Of a stretch of 64,000 bases of DNA, positions 1-10,015 are shown piece after piece. Made by a program: the position numbers and the translations under genes. The stretch's first letter is position 1. Each line of letters opens with the position of its first letter. Under the pieces are notes generated by a model, which had not been told where the DNA came from, did not search any database, and worked only from the letters and a program-made list of their open reading frames with translations. Source of the stretch: Hordeum vulgare subsp. vulgare (lineage: Eukaryota; Streptophyta; Magnoliopsida; Poales; Poaceae); assembly GCF_904849725.1 (NCBI RefSeq), contig NC_058518.1, positions 11,924,147-11,988,146 on the forward strand, written 5' to 3'.

Positions 1-100
1 GTTATTATTTATGCTGCTACTATTATCAAAACTATCATATTACTGTGCTACTAATCACTTTTCTATAGATAATTAATCTACAGGTGTGGTTGAATTGACA
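1..100 (+). mobile_element. 3' part of a truncated LTR (Ty3/gypsy-like, Triticeae type)
   Basis: The first 100 bases match 44134-44233, the end of a much longer LTR-like segment. The closing motif CAGGTGTGGTTGAATTGACA is, from memory, common near the 3' end of abundant Triticeae LTRs, where roughly another 100 bp would follow before the LTR end. Here it stops and satellite starts at once (CTGGTCGGAATAGG), so the LTR is cut short. The window edge hides the rest. Family not assigned (Sabrina-like is a guess). Confidence 0.6.
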
Positions 101-3100
101 CTGGTCGGAATAGGAAAATACTGCGAGTTTTCATGAGTTCCCGAAAGATTTGGATCGCCGCGGGACCGAAACTCAGCGAGTGCATACAAAACTAGCCACA
201 ATGGGCCAAAAGTGTGAGTTTTGACAATTTCCCCGTAACCGGACCCCACGGTTCCCGAAACGTTCGGATCACAGGAGGACCGAAAATGCGTGACTAATAG
301 CTTTCAAACGTGGCAAGAATAGGCTAAAACTGCGAGTTTTGACGAGTTGTCCGTAACCGGACCACGGGGTTCCCTAAACGTTTGGATCGTAGCGGGACCC
401 AAAATCAGTGAGTAATAGCTTACAAAACTGTCCAGAATAGGCCAAAACTGCGTGTTTTGACGAGTTCCACGTAACCGGACCCCGGGGTTCCCGAAACATT
501 CGGATCGCCGCGGGACACAAAATGAGTGAGTAATAGAATACAAAACTGGCCACAATAGGCCAAAACAACGATGTTTGACGAGCTCACCGTAACCGGACAC
601 AAACGTTCGGATCGCAGCGGGACCAAAAATCAGTGACTAATAGCATACAAATCTGGCCGGAATAGGCCAAAACTGCGAGTTTTCACGAGTTCCACGTAAC
701 CATACCTAAGGGTTACCGGGACGTTTGGAAAGCAGCGGGACCCAAAATTAGTGGGTAATAGCATAAAAATCTGGCCGGAATAGGCCAAAAGTGCGAGTTT
801 TCATGATTTCCCCTTAACCGGACCCCGGGGTTCCCGAAACATTCAGATGACATTGGGACACGAAACAGTGACTAATAGCGTGGTTCCTGAAACGTTCAGA
901 TCGCAGGAGGACCCAAAATGAGTGACTAATAACATACAAACGTGGCCAGAATAGTCTAAAACTGCGTGTTTTGACGAGTTCCACGTAACCGGACCTCATG
1001 GTTCTCGAAACGCTGGGAACGCCGCGGGACCCAAAATCAGTGAGTAATAGCGTAGAAAATTGGCCACAATAGGCCAAAACTCCGATTTTTGACGAGTTCC
1101 CCGTAACCGGTCCCCGGGGTTCCCGAAACGTTCGGATCACAGCGGGACCCAAAATGAGTGAGTAATAGCATACAAAATTGGCCAGAATAGGCCAAAACTG
1201 CGAGTCTCACGAGTTCCACGGAATTGTACCCTGGGGTTCCCGGAACGTTCGGATCGCACCGGGACCCAAAATCAGTGAGTAATAACGTACAAAGCTGGCC
1301 GGAATAGGCCAAAATTGCGATTTTTTATGAGTTCCCCGTAACCAGACCACGGGGTTTCCAAAATGTTCGCATCGCAACGGGACCCAAAATCAGTGATTAG
1401 TAGCATACAAAACTGGTGTGAATAGGCCAAAACTGCCGCTTTCACGAGTTCCATGTAACCGGACGCTGGGGTTCCCGAAACGTTCGGATCGCAGCGGGAC
1501 CAAAAATCAGTGAGTAATAGCTTACAAAACTGGCAACAATAGGCCAAAACCGCAATTTTTCACGAGTTCCACGTAACCGTACCCTGGAGTTCCTAAAATA
1601 TTCGGTTCACAACGGGACCCAAAATCAGTGAGTAATAGCATACAAAACTGGCCACAAAAGGGCAAAACTGCGATTTTTGACGAGTTCCCCGTAACCAGAC
1701 GACGGGGTTCCCGAAACGTTCGGATCGCAGCGGGACCTAAAATAACTAACGAATAGCATACAAAACTGGTCGGAACAGGCAAAAACTGCGAGTTTTCACG
1801 AGTTCCACGTAACCGGACCCCAGGGTTCCCAAAACGTTTGGATCATAGTGGGACCCGAAATCAGTGACTAATAGCATAGAAAACTGGTGTTAATAGGCCA
1901 AAACTGCGAGTTTTGACGACTTCTCCGTAACCGGACCTTGTGGTTCCCGAAACGTTCGGATTACAGGAGGACCCAAAATGAGTGACTAATAGCATACAAA
2001 CGTGGCTAGAATAGGCTAAAACTGCGAGTTTTGACGAGTTCCCCATAACCAAACCTCGGGGTTCCCAAAACATTCAGATCGCTGCGGCACACAAAATCAG
2101 TGAGTAAAATCACACGAAACTGGCCAGAATAGGCCAAAACTGCGTGTTTTGACGAGTTCCATGTAACCGGACCCCGGGGTTCCCGAAACATTCGGATCGC
2201 AATGGGACCCAAAATCAGTGAGTAATAACATACAAAACTAGCCACAATAGGCCCAAACTGTGATTTTTGACGAGTTCCCCGTAACAGGACCCTGGGGTTC
2301 CCGAAACGTTAGGATCGCAGCGGGAAGAAAAATTAGTGAGTAATAGCATACAAAACTGGCCGGAATATGCCAAAACTTCGAGTTATCACGATTTCCCTTT
2401 AACCGGACCTCGGGGTTCCCGAGACGTTTGGATGGCATTGGGACTAATACCATACAAAACTTGCGGGAATAGGCCAAAACTGCGAGTTTTGACGAGTTCT
2501 CCGTAACCGGACCCCGTGGTTTCCGAAACATTCGGATCGCAGGAGGACCCAAAATGAGTGACTAATAGCATACAAACGTGTCTAGAATATGCTAAAACTG
2601 CGTGTTTTGACGAGTTCCACGTAACCGGACCTCGGGGTTCCCGAAACATTTGGATCGCCGCGGGACCGAAAATCGGTGAGTAATAGCATACAAAACTAGC
2701 CACAATGGGCCAAAACTGCGAGTTTTGACAAGTTCCCTGTAACCGGATCCCACGGTTCCCGAAACGTTTGGATCACAGGAGGACCAAAAATGAGTGACTA
2801 ATAGCTTTCAAACGTGGCTAGAATAGGCTAAAACTGCAATTTTTGACGAGTTCCCCGTAACCAGACCACGGGGTTCCCAAAACGTTCGGATCACAGCGGG
2901 ACCCAAAAATCAGTGACTAATAGCATACCAAACTGGTCGGCATAGGCCAAAACTGCGAGTTTTCACGAGTTCCACGTAACGGGACCCCGGGGTTCCTGAA
3001 ACATTCGGATCGCAGGGGGACCCGAAATCAGGGACTAATAGCACAGAAAACTGGTGGTAATAGGCCAAAACTGCGAGTTTGGACGAGTTCTCCGTAACCA

Positions 3101-3156
3101 GACCCCGTGGTTCCCGAAACGCTCAGATGGCATTGGGACCCGAAATCTATACTTAT
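101..3156. repeat. 118-bp satellite array, left block (about 26 monomers)
   Basis: Tandem monomers of about 118 bp, recognisable by the recurring order GTTCCCGAAACGTTCGGATC, GCAGCGGGACCCAAAATCAG, TGACTAATAGCATACAAAAC, GGAATAGGCCAAAACTGCGA, CGAGTTCCACGTAACCGGAC. Monomers vary by substitutions and small indels and alternate between subtypes (AGCGGGACC against AGGAGGACC, and TGACTAATAG against TGAGTAATAG). On the minus strand the order CTATTAGTCAC ... TTTTGGGTCCC resembles the rye pSc119.2 118-bp family as I recall it. No regular higher-order period is evident in this block. The open frames here are a by-product of the repeat, not genes. Confidence 0.93.
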
Positions 3157-3293
3157 ACTAATTCTAGACTCCCAAGAAATTCCCACATAAATTAGATTTT
3201 ACGAGCCGTTTATCTGGTGTGGGACCGAATTACTACGGTGGTGATTAACCATTAGAAACTCCCAGCATAATCAAAGAAGAAAAAAAATATCCC
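3157..3293. other. Unassigned 137-bp segment between satellite and retroelement fragment
   Basis: AT-rich sequence unlike the satellite on its left or the Tat-type sequence on its right. The satellite stops after GGGACCCGAAATC, and retroelement homology begins at GAACTGACATAGG. It contains A-rich runs near 3280. It recurs unchanged at 45428-45564. It may be a relic of another insertion or filler DNA at a break. No coding content seen. Confidence 0.5.
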
Positions 3294-3296
3294 GAA

Positions 3297-3626
3297 CTGA
3301 CATAGGTTACTTATCGAATTAGGTCCCAGATCCTGGAGGCGGACGTTCATGAAGGCCATGGCGTCTCTAAGGAACTTTGATCCGGGCGGTTTAAAACCTC
3401 GCTCAAGGTGTTCGACGAAAACGACTATCACCCCTTCTTTGGGGTTGGGGAGATCCTCTCCGAACCCGGTACGCCAACCGATAACATCCTGAGGGTCCAA
3501 ATTGCCCGTTTTCACATAATCTGCTAGTATGGTATCGTCGACTTTGGTAGGGAGCCAGTCACTTTTGAAGACGGTGCCCATGCTACAAAGGAGTAAAAGT
3601 ACGGGTGAATTTACACGCTTGAACAT
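3297..3626 (-). pseudogene. 5' coding exon fragment of the Tat antisense gene (PF04195-like)
   Basis: From the ATG at 3626 the translation matches, residue for residue except at a few positions, the first ~110 residues of the exon starting at 14981 (motifs VDDTILADY, NPKE, EHLERGFKPPGSKF, LGPNSISNLCQF). Homology stops at 3294-3297, where the element is broken off. The frame then runs a few codons into unrelated DNA and ends at 3252. It is the left stump of the antisense gene of the older, truncated copy and lacks all downstream exons, so it is not expected to make a working protein. A splice-acceptor-like sequence (CTTACGGTAG on the minus strand) precedes the ATG, as in the second copy. Confidence 0.75.
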
Positions 3627-4123
3627 CTACCGTAAGAGGTGAAATAAGTTCATTTGACTCGCCAAGTAATTTGTTCATGGACTGAGGAAAAATCTTGACC
3701 CGCCATGTAAAGATCCGGGTCGGGTTGCTATGGCGACTTACGAAGTTGGCTACTCACGAGAGTTGTGTCTTAAAAACATCGGAGACATTTGTTCAAAATG
3801 GTGAAGTGGGAAGACTACAAACAGCTTTTACGCGATGAGCGGTAAATTATGGATCTACTGGACAGCCGAAAATACATGAGTAAAATGACTAGATACGGCA
3901 ACTAAATACCAGGATATGATGATTTTGCTCGTTTGATGAAATATTGCTCTAAGCACGCAAATCAAGGGCGGTTAAGCGAAGGTATCTAGAGGCCTTATCT
4001 ATCTCATCGTTATCAATACTAATCGATCAAGGATAGGTGACAGATACTCGTGAAGGCATCAAGAACATGGCAATGATTAAACTTCGAAAAGGGATGGGGA
4101 TCTGCTCTTAAATAAGCGGTGAC

Positions 4124-4330
4124 CTAACCTGATGGGTTCGGCCGGAAGTGGTCGACGGCGACGAAGGATTTGGGGGAGCACGAAAGTTTCGGTCGGGCGC
4201 GGAGACCTCCGGCGGCGACGAAGTGCCTGGCAATGGCGAGGTGGTCGACGACGGTGAAATGGTCGATGACGGCGAGCAGCTCGGCCGCGGTAAGGTGCTT
4301 GACGGAGACAAGATCTGTGAGCGGCGCCAA
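4124..4330 (-). CDS. Short conserved minus-strand ORF, candidate first exon or uORF of the antisense gene
   Basis: A 68-codon frame that opens with MAPLTDLVSVKHL and is rich in Ala and His (AAELLAVIDHF, HLAIARHFVAA). The equivalent at 15480-15686 differs at only three residues, so the frame survived in both copies. On the minus strand it lies downstream of a TATA-like box and upstream of the main coding exon. A donor-like CAG/GTTAGG sits near its stop. Joining that donor to the acceptor before the main ATG would not keep the reading frame, so it may be a leader ORF rather than a coding exon. I do not recognise a domain. The GC-rich plus-strand frames over the same bases look like shadows. Confidence 0.35.
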   Translation of the reverse strand: MAPLTDLVSVKHLTAAELLAVIDHFTVVDHLAIARHFVAAGGLRARPKLSCSPKSFVAVDHFRPNPSG

Positions 4331-4473
4331 AGCTCTCGGGCGACGACAGGAGCTGCGGTCGGCGGCGGAGCTCTTGGAAGGCGATAAGGTTTCCTCACCG
4401 CGATAATGGGGAGGAGATTGACGAGAGTGGTCGGTGGAATGCGCCAGTCCTGTCCCCTCCCACCTATTTAACA

Positions 4474-4483
4474 GGGCGGGCGC
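4474..4483 (-). promoter_or_regulatory. Candidate TATA box for the minus-strand gene (truncated copy)
   Basis: On the minus strand the sequence reads TTAAATAGG followed by a GC-rich leader and, about 150 bases on, the ATG of the short conserved ORF. The same arrangement occurs at 15830-15839. Position and conservation suggest a promoter of the antisense gene separate from the LTR promoter. Inferred only. Confidence 0.35.
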
Positions 4484-4774
4484 TGGAATCGAGGCGCCGT
4501 GAGCAGGAACCGCCGAAGGATAAAAAGATTCGCTATATTGGCGCCCCGAAAATTTCGGGATAACAATACCAAAAGATCCGTTAGGATTACGTCAGTCTGC
4601 TCGGAATTCAAGGGACAAGAAGATGCGAACGAGAAATGGTTTGGCGATTTAAAGATCTTCCACGACAGATGGCGGGTTAAAGTTTCTGATGTATAAAGAA
4701 GGAGAAAGGGTGAATCACCTTTAGATAAGCAAGAATATTGGCGTGAAGAGAATTCAAGTCAATCTGGGGCCTAA

Positions 4775-5263
4775 TGTTGGGGATATTACGTGTTAATAAC
4801 CCGCCTTGGTTGGGACGGGTCACCGAATCAGGCGATTCATCTAAGCGTGGTTCGGGCCTTGGCCTGGCGAGGCCGAAAGTTGTGTGGCGGTTTACAGTTT
4901 CCGGAATGTCTCCAAGCCTTGGAAGATGGTGACTTGGAGATCGTGGAGGTCACGGTTTGTAGAAAGGAAAGTACCCTTGTAAACCCTAGGGATTCGACCT
5001 GTATATAAAGGCGAGTCCCAGGGAAGCAGAGGACAGGTTAGAAATCATCGATTGCTAGGTTTGGCGAGTTACGCCCTCCTTGTAATCGAAGCTACATCAA
5101 TACAACTCAAAGCAGGACGCAGGCCTTTACCTCCTCACGAGGGGCCGAACCTGGGTAAATCGCCGTGTCTCTCCCGTTCAACCCCTTTGAGTCGCCACCA
5201 AGGTGCGATGGCTCCAGTACTAGGTCCTTCCACGAGGACATCTGCCGTGACAAAACCACGACA
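4775..5263 (+). repeat. 5' LTR of the Tat-type element (489 bp)
   Basis: Starts TGTTGGGGATATTAC and ends CCACGACA, giving TG...CA ends. It is preceded by a G-rich GGGGCCTAA, a weak polypurine-tract candidate. It pairs with 16131-16619 without gaps. I count 20 differences by eye (about 4%), which with the usual grass LTR rate of 1.3e-8 substitutions per site per year would be about 1.6 million years. That date holds only if the two are sister LTRs, which the composite structure puts in doubt. A TATA box is present. An identical copy lies at 47046-47534. Confidence 0.85.
5002..5008 (+). promoter_or_regulatory. LTR TATA box
   Basis: TATATAA within CTGTATATAAAGGCGAG, about 225 bases into the LTR, in the usual place for the U3/R promoter of a plant LTR retroelement. 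It drives the plus-strand genomic RNA. The 3' LTR has the same box at 16358-16364. Confidence 0.65.
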
Positions 5264-5264
5264 G

Positions 5265-5309
5265 TGGGCTCCCACTGTGGGGCTCGAACCCACGACCACA
5301 AGGTTAAGA
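5265..5309 (+). promoter_or_regulatory. Primer-binding region with an extended tRNA-Lys(CUU) 3'-half complement
   Basis: Immediately after the LTR, 5271-5309 is the reverse complement of the plant tRNA-Lys(CUU) 3' half as I know it, with one mismatch (5276) and 33 perfect bases from 5277. It covers the acceptor strand, T arm (GGGGCTCGAACCC), variable loop, 3' anticodon stem and anticodon (AAG). The leading TGG at 5265-5267 pairs with CCA, with one extra or changed base after it. A usual primer-binding site is about 18 nt. The 11-bp repeat ACCACGACAGT flanks the segment at 5255-5265 and 5309-5319. It is not a tRNA gene: the 5' half is missing. Confidence 0.8.
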
Positions 5310-5317
5310 CCACGACA

Positions 5318-6232
5318 GTTCAGCACCCTGATGAGTCGGCCCACCATTGGTCACGGCGGGTTGCGGAAATTATCCATTCGTCAGATGGTATCACGGCGGC
5401 TCAGGCTGTGTTGATCCTCGAGCAGAATTGCCATTACGAACCCTTGGTACAAAAATTGGGGTGACTCAAGCGAAAGGTCCAAGACATGGGAGAGCTGATG
5501 GACACCCTCACTAGGTACGTTGAAGCGGATGATACCAAAGATCCCGATGAGGATGGTAAAGATAATTCACCCAAGAAGGGCGAGTCATCCAAAAATCATA
5601 CCCGGTTCCAGGGGCGTAACCGCCACAATCAAGGAGCCAATGGCAAGTGAAGGCAACAAGAGGAACCCTTGGATTTAGTCGCCAACACCAACACCAACAG
5701 TGGCAACCCGCGCCAGAAGAGAAACAGGGGATTTAGTGGGAAGAGGCCGCGTAACTATGAAGAGTTACTTAAGGGCCCTTGCCCACACCATGCCACGACA
5801 GACGGTCCGGCGACTCACTCCTGGGAGAATTGTTTGGTAATGCGGGAGTTTCGGGCGGAGGCGATCAAGAAAAGCCAAAGCGATGACCCAGACCAACGAC
5901 AGGAGCAGTTTGCTACACCCAACCAACGATAGAACCCTTTCGGCGGTTTTCCTGAACAGGGGGCTCAGGGAGTCCCGCAGCCAAGCAGCGGCCAGTATCC
6001 GGTGCACCACCAGCGGCGGTATAACCCGCCAGGAGCCTTTCACCGGCCGCCCCCACAGGGGGCTCCGCAGGATCAGGATGACAACGGAGGTTTCCGCAAT
6101 AATCCCAAACAGTTAAGGAGTGGGCAGTATCACGTTTTCACCACCAATGCTTGCAGACGTGATAAGGTGAGTCACCAGGCGTACAATGTGTCTGAGCTGG
6201 CGCTTCCCAGGTACCTCCATTGGTCTGAACAG
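5318..6232 (+). pseudogene. gag: gag remnant (capsid core deleted, three in-frame stops)
   Basis: One frame runs from just after the primer site into protease but is stopped at 5462-5464 (TGA), 5648-5650 (TGA) and 5930-5932 (TAG). What remains is the C-terminal part of a plant Ty3/gypsy Gag: AAQAVLILEQNCHYEPLVQ, a charged linker (YVEADDTKDPDEDGK, KKGESSKNHTRFQGRNR), then a Cys/His cluster CPHHATTDGPATHSWENC (C-x2-H-x9-H-x4-C, zinc-knuckle-like), then a Pro/Gln-rich tail. The space between the primer site and this tail is about 100 bases, so the matrix/capsid core (retrotrans_gag-like) has been deleted. Gag would normally package element RNA in cytoplasmic particles. Confidence 0.75.
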
Positions 6233-6889
6233 ACCATATCATGGAGTAGGGAGGATCACCCACCAAGAGTTGACAATCCTGGCGAGTTAGCGTTGGTTGT
6301 GGCTCCCCAAGTTGGGGGCTACACCTTGTCCAAAGTGCTAATGGATGGTGGCAGCAGCATTAATATCTTGTACTTCGATACTTTCCAAAGGATGAACCTG
6401 TTGGAAAAGGACCTAATGCCTTCAACGACGGTTTTCCACAGAATCGTCCCGGGCAAGTCGGCGTACCCCATAGGCCGAGTCAGACTCACAGTGGCGTTTG
6501 GAACGGCGCAGAATTACAGGTCCGAGTCACTGATATTCGAGGTGGTCAAATTGAAAAGCCCCTACCATGCGTTATTTGGGCGGCCGGCTCATGCCCGTTT
6601 CATGGCTCGCCCGTGCTATGTTTACCTTAAGCTCAAGATGCCCGGTCCTAAGGGACCCATCACGGTTGATGGGGATAGAAGGATTGCAAAGGAATGTGAA
6701 GAAGGGGACGCGGCTTATGCGGAAGTCGCCTGCGCTGTAGAGGACCTCAAACACCATCGGGCCAATGTTGACCCGGCAGACATGTCACCCCTGAAGAAGC
6801 CAACGATAGATGCTGAGTCGCCCCTCAAGTTCAAACCAACGGATGGCACTAAAACAATCGATTTCGTTCCCGGCGACTCATCCAAGTAG
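6233..6889 (+). pseudogene. Retroelement aspartic protease
   Basis: Continues in the gag frame. The segment beginning SREDHPPRVDNPGELALVV leads into the active-site motif VLMDGGSSINILY, with the catalytic Asp codon at 6344-6346 in the plant Ty3 form D-G-G-S-S. Later landmarks are TVFHRIVPG, YPIGRVRLTVAFG and YHALFGRPAHARFMA, usual for the flap and C-terminal half of these proteases. The domain itself is open for about 200 residues and looks intact, but upstream stops in gag and the TAG at 6887-6889 cut it off from both neighbours. It would cut the Gag-Pol polyprotein during particle maturation. Confidence 0.8.
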
Positions 6890-7858
6890 TTCACCATCGG
6901 GACGGGTCTGGATCCCAAATAGGAAAGCGCGCTCATCGAATTCATCCGTGAGAATCGGGACATCTTCGCATGGAAACCTTCTGACATGCCTGGTGTGCCG
7001 AGAGAATTCGCTGAGCACCATCTTAATGTTGACCCAAAGGCAAAACCTATTCAGCAGTATCTTCGCAGGTTTAACAAGGAACGACGCAAGGCGATCGCGG
7101 AGGAAGTCGCCCGTCTCTTAGCCGCCGGATTCATCATGGAAGTTTTCCACCCCAAATGGCTGGCTAACCCGGCTTTGGTACTCAAGAAGAACGGTACCTT
7201 CCGTATGTGCATTGATTACACGGACCTCAACAGAGCTTGTCCGAAAGATCCTTTCGCTCTTCCCCGCATCGACCAGATCATTGACTCGGTGGCGGGATGC
7301 GAACGATTGTGCTTTTTGGACGCCTACTCAGGATATCACCAGATCAAGATGGCCGTGGAGGATCAAGAGAAAACATCTTTTATAACCCCCTTTGGGGCTT
7401 TTTTCTATGTGTCCATGCCTTTTGGACTCAAGAGTGTGGGGGCAACTTATCAGCGTTGCATCCAGAATTGCCTTTGCAGCCAAATCGGTCGCAATGTCCA
7501 TGCCTATGTCGACGATATTGTGATCAAAACCCGCCAGGGGGAGATGCTATTGGAGGATCTCAAGGAAACTTTCGATAATCTGCGGGTATATCAGATGAAG
7601 CTGAATCCCACCAAGTGTGTTTTTGGTGTTCCTGCAGGGAAATTGTTGGGCTTCCTGGTGTCTGAGCGTGGCATCGAAGCTATCCCGGACAAAATCGAAG
7701 CAGTTACATCCCTTGGAAAGCCGGCAAACTTTAATCAAGTTCAACGACTGGTGGGTCACATTGCAGCTCTAAGTCGTTTCGTAAGTCGCCTGGGTGAAAA
7801 GGCGATTCCTCTTTATCAGTTACTAAAGAAATCTGACCGGTTTGTTTGGAAGTGCTAA
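6890..7858 (+). pseudogene. Retroelement reverse transcriptase
   Basis: Same frame as gag-pro. After two stops (6887-6889 and TAG 6920-6922) it is open from about 6923 to the TAA at 7856-7858. RT landmarks in order: ALVLKKNGTFRMCIDYTDLN (finger/palm), PLPRID-like ALPRID, FLDAYSGYHQI (first catalytic Asp), MPFGLKSVGATYQR, AYVDDIVIKT with the YVDD catalytic box at 7505-7516, LNPTKCVFGVPAGKLLGFLV, and the connection LVGHIAALSRFVSRLGEKAIP. It ends at FVWKC, where the first RNase H should begin, because of a deletion. The RT core residues are all present. It synthesises cDNA from the tRNA primer in the particle. Confidence 0.85.
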
Positions 7859-9063
7859 CCCTTTCCAAGCAACGGTACCCACATTAGCGGAATTTAGTGT
7901 ATGGGGTGTTTATGGCGAGTCGGAAACTTAAACATTATTTCCAAGAACACCCTATCACAGTGGTTAGCTCTGCCCCCCTTGGGGACATCATCCAAAATCG
8001 GGAGGCAACAAGGCGGATTGCCAAGTGGGCAGTTGAGCTTGGGCCGCATCACGTGCAGTACACCCCCGGCACAGCCATCAAGTCTCAGGCCTTGGTTGAT
8101 TTCGTCAATGACTGGACGGAGTTGCAGGCTCCGGAAGACATGCCTGATCTTACTTACTGGACTATTTATTTTGATGGATCTAGACAGCTGGAAGGCTCGG
8201 GGGCTGGTGTGGTATTGGTATCCCCTCAAGGAGATAAATTCTATTATGTCCTCCGACTCATGTTTCCGTGCACTAACAATGTTGCGGAATACGAAGCTTT
8301 GCTTCACGGCTTGCGACTCGCCAAGGAGATGAATCTAACGCGAGTCAGGTGTTTTGGCGACTCTGATTTGGTGGCGCAACATGTTTCGGGTAATTGGGAT
8401 TCTTGGGACCCCACGATGGCGGCTTACAGAAGAGCTGTGTCTGACACGGCTGGTTATTTTCATGGTTATCAGGTTGACCACATTGATCGGCGCCTCAACG
8501 AGGCGGCTGACGACCTTTCACGTCTTGGTTCCCAGCGAAAGCGAGTTCCTCCCAATGTTTTTCTGGATATTTTGCATAAACCGTCAGTGATTTTACCATC
8601 GGAGGAGTTGGTAATACCAGATCCTGAGTCTCAGCTCGTGGCGGCTCTCCACGTCACGCTTGATTGGGTTCTTCCCTATCTGGGTTATCTCGCCCGAGGC
8701 GAGTTACCAACAGATGAAGTTTCGGCCCGTCAAATCGTTCGGCGCAACAAATCCACGATGATCATCAATGGCGAGTTATACAAGCGGAGCACCTCTGGAG
8801 TTTTTCAACGATGCGTTTCCTCCGAAGAAGGATTCATAATCTTAAATGACATTCATTCCAGAGACTGTGGGCATCATGCCGGGTCACGCTCTTTGGTGTC
8901 AAAAGCATTCCGTCATGGTTTCTTTTGGTTGACGGCTCATGCAGATGCAGAAGATATAGTTCGTCCGTGCGAGGGATGTCATCGTTATGGACGACAGGCT
9001 CATGTGCCGGCTCAAGAATTAAGAATGATTCCCATCACTTGGCCTTTTGCGGTCTGGGGTTAG
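7859..9063 (+). pseudogene. Truncated RNase H, complete archaeal-type RNase H, integrase zinc finger
   Basis: Reading resumes in a different frame with SKQRYPH, then a stop (TAG within ~7887-7889), then LVYGVFMASRKLKHYFQ. Only the end of the classical RNase H remains; its DAS-type N-terminal half is deleted. From about 8155 a full second RNase H follows: YFDGS (Asp 8173-8175), NNVAEYEALLHGL (Glu 8287-8289), CFGDSDLV (Asp 8359-8361), NEAADDLSR (Asp 8509-8514), so the D-E-D-D set is kept. It is the Tat-lineage archaeal-like RNase H. Then comes the integrase HHCC finger (HHAGSRS ... CEGC, Cys codons 8968-8970 and 8977-8979). A 1-bp deletion near 9055-9060 (TGGGGTTAGAC) breaks the frame before the catalytic core. 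Confidence 0.8.
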
Positions 9064-9917
9064 ACATGGTCGGCCCCTTTAAAATGTCATCCAACAAGAA
9101 AACCCATTTGCTGGTGGCGGTTGATAAGTTCACCAAGTGGGTTGAGGCGGAACCTATTGGGGCTCGCGATGCGGAGACAGCGGTCAAGTTCTTGAAGAAG
9201 CTGATCTTCCGTTTTGGATATCCACACAGTATCATTACTGATAATGGTACTAACCTGTCCCAAGGGGCGATGCAGGAGTTTTGCCGTCGAGAACATATCC
9301 GGCTTGATGTTTCTACGGTCGCTCACCCACAATCTAATGGGCAGACGGAACGGGCGAATTAGGAGGTTTTACGAGGAATTAAGCCCCGACTCATGGTTTC
9401 CCTGTAAAAAACCCCAGGATGTTGGGTCGAAGAATTGCCTTCAGTGCTGTGGAGTATCCGGACCACCCCGAACCGGTCCACGGGTTTCACCCCTTTCTTT
9501 TTGGTCTATGGAGCAGAAGCCGTTCTTCCTACTGACATAAGGCATGACTCACTTAGAGTTGCCGCATATGTGGAGCAATTCAATGAGCTGGCGCGTCAAG
9601 ACTCCTTGGACACCTTAGAGGAGGCACGTGACTTGGCTGCGGCCGATTCGGCCATCTATCAGCAGGATCTACGGCGTTATCACAATCGCCGGGTTAAGAG
9701 CCGGACCTTTCAGGAAGGCGACTTAGTTCTTCGGTTGATACAAGATCGTGCTGGCATGCATAAGTTGTCACCACCATGGGAAGGACCGTTCGTCGTCAGC
9801 AAGAATCTTCGTAACGACTCTTATTATCTGGTGGATCTTCGGCCTAAGCGACCAACCACGGAGGCTGAGTCAACTCGCCCCTGGAATATTGCCCACTTGC
9901 GGCCTTATTACACTTGA
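9057..9917 (+). pseudogene. Retroelement integrase core and C-terminus
   Basis: The frame resumes as GLDMVGPF (first catalytic Asp 9063-9065), then AVDKFTKWVEAEP, SIITDNGTN (second Asp 9240-9242), HPQSNGQTERAN (Glu 9348-9350), so the D,D-E triad is present. Two in-frame stops follow: TAG 9360-9362, right after TERAN where related elements usually have Gln, and TAA 9405-9407. It continues as ELPSVLWSIRTTPNRSTGF, FFLVYGAEAVLPTD, a basic linker YHNRRVKSRTF, GDLVLR and the C-terminal PPWEGPFVV ... LRPYYT (GPY/F-like module) to the TGA at 9915-9917. It would insert the cDNA in the nucleus. Not functional here. Confidence 0.83.
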
Positions 9918-10015
9918 GCTTTTAAGCTCTGCATTTTGTAAGTTTTTCAATTTCATTATGAAGTAATAGAATTAAAATGCTCCCCAACTTGGGGGCTTCC
10001 TAATTGAGATCAATT
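9918..10015 (+). other. Short AT-rich spacer after pol
   Basis: A 98-base non-coding stretch between the integrase stop and the 71-bp array. It contains CTCCCCAACTTGGGGG, an inverted repeat with stem CCCCAA/TTGGGG (9983-9995). This also recurs in the rearranged second copy (52254 and again near 52462), where it marks a 207-bp backtrack. Confidence 0.5.

Larger units (their letters stand above)
3294..4774 (+). mobile_element. Truncated Tat-type retroelement: 3' internal region upstream of an LTR
   Basis: This segment matches 14649-16130, the last internal part of the full element, at a constant offset of 11,355-11,356 with scattered substitutions. It runs directly into the LTR at 4775 just as 16130 runs into the LTR at 16131. 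The order is therefore internal(3' part)-LTR-internal-LTR, as expected from LTR-LTR recombination between two related elements, or a tandem element that lost its left part at 3294. It carries the 5' end of the minus-strand gene and its presumed promoter region. The stretch 3627-4123 has no gene I can support. Confidence 0.8.

Noticed and set aside
304..2703. Many 60-120-codon frames in the left satellite block (FREPRGPVT, GSRCDPNVSG type)
   Set aside because: They are readings of the 118-bp monomer. As 118 is 1 modulo 3, frames pass from monomer to monomer and give recurring peptides in all three minus-strand phases. No start context or domain, and they change with every indel.
4108..4406. 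Overlapping GC-rich frames on both strands (also at 15464-15762 and 46379-46677)
   Set aside because: Composition-driven shadows of one GC-rich block. Only the MAPxTDLVSVKHL frame has a sensible start and position, and I kept that at low confidence.
5265..5309. A tRNA gene on the minus strand
   Set aside because: Only the 3' half (anticodon to acceptor) is present, with no D arm or 5' acceptor strand. It sits directly after an LTR, so it is a primer-binding region.
7894..8307. 137-codon minus-strand frame opposite the RNase H region (also 50165-50578)
   Set aside because: It lies opposite clear RNase H coding and shows no domain of its own; a shadow frame.
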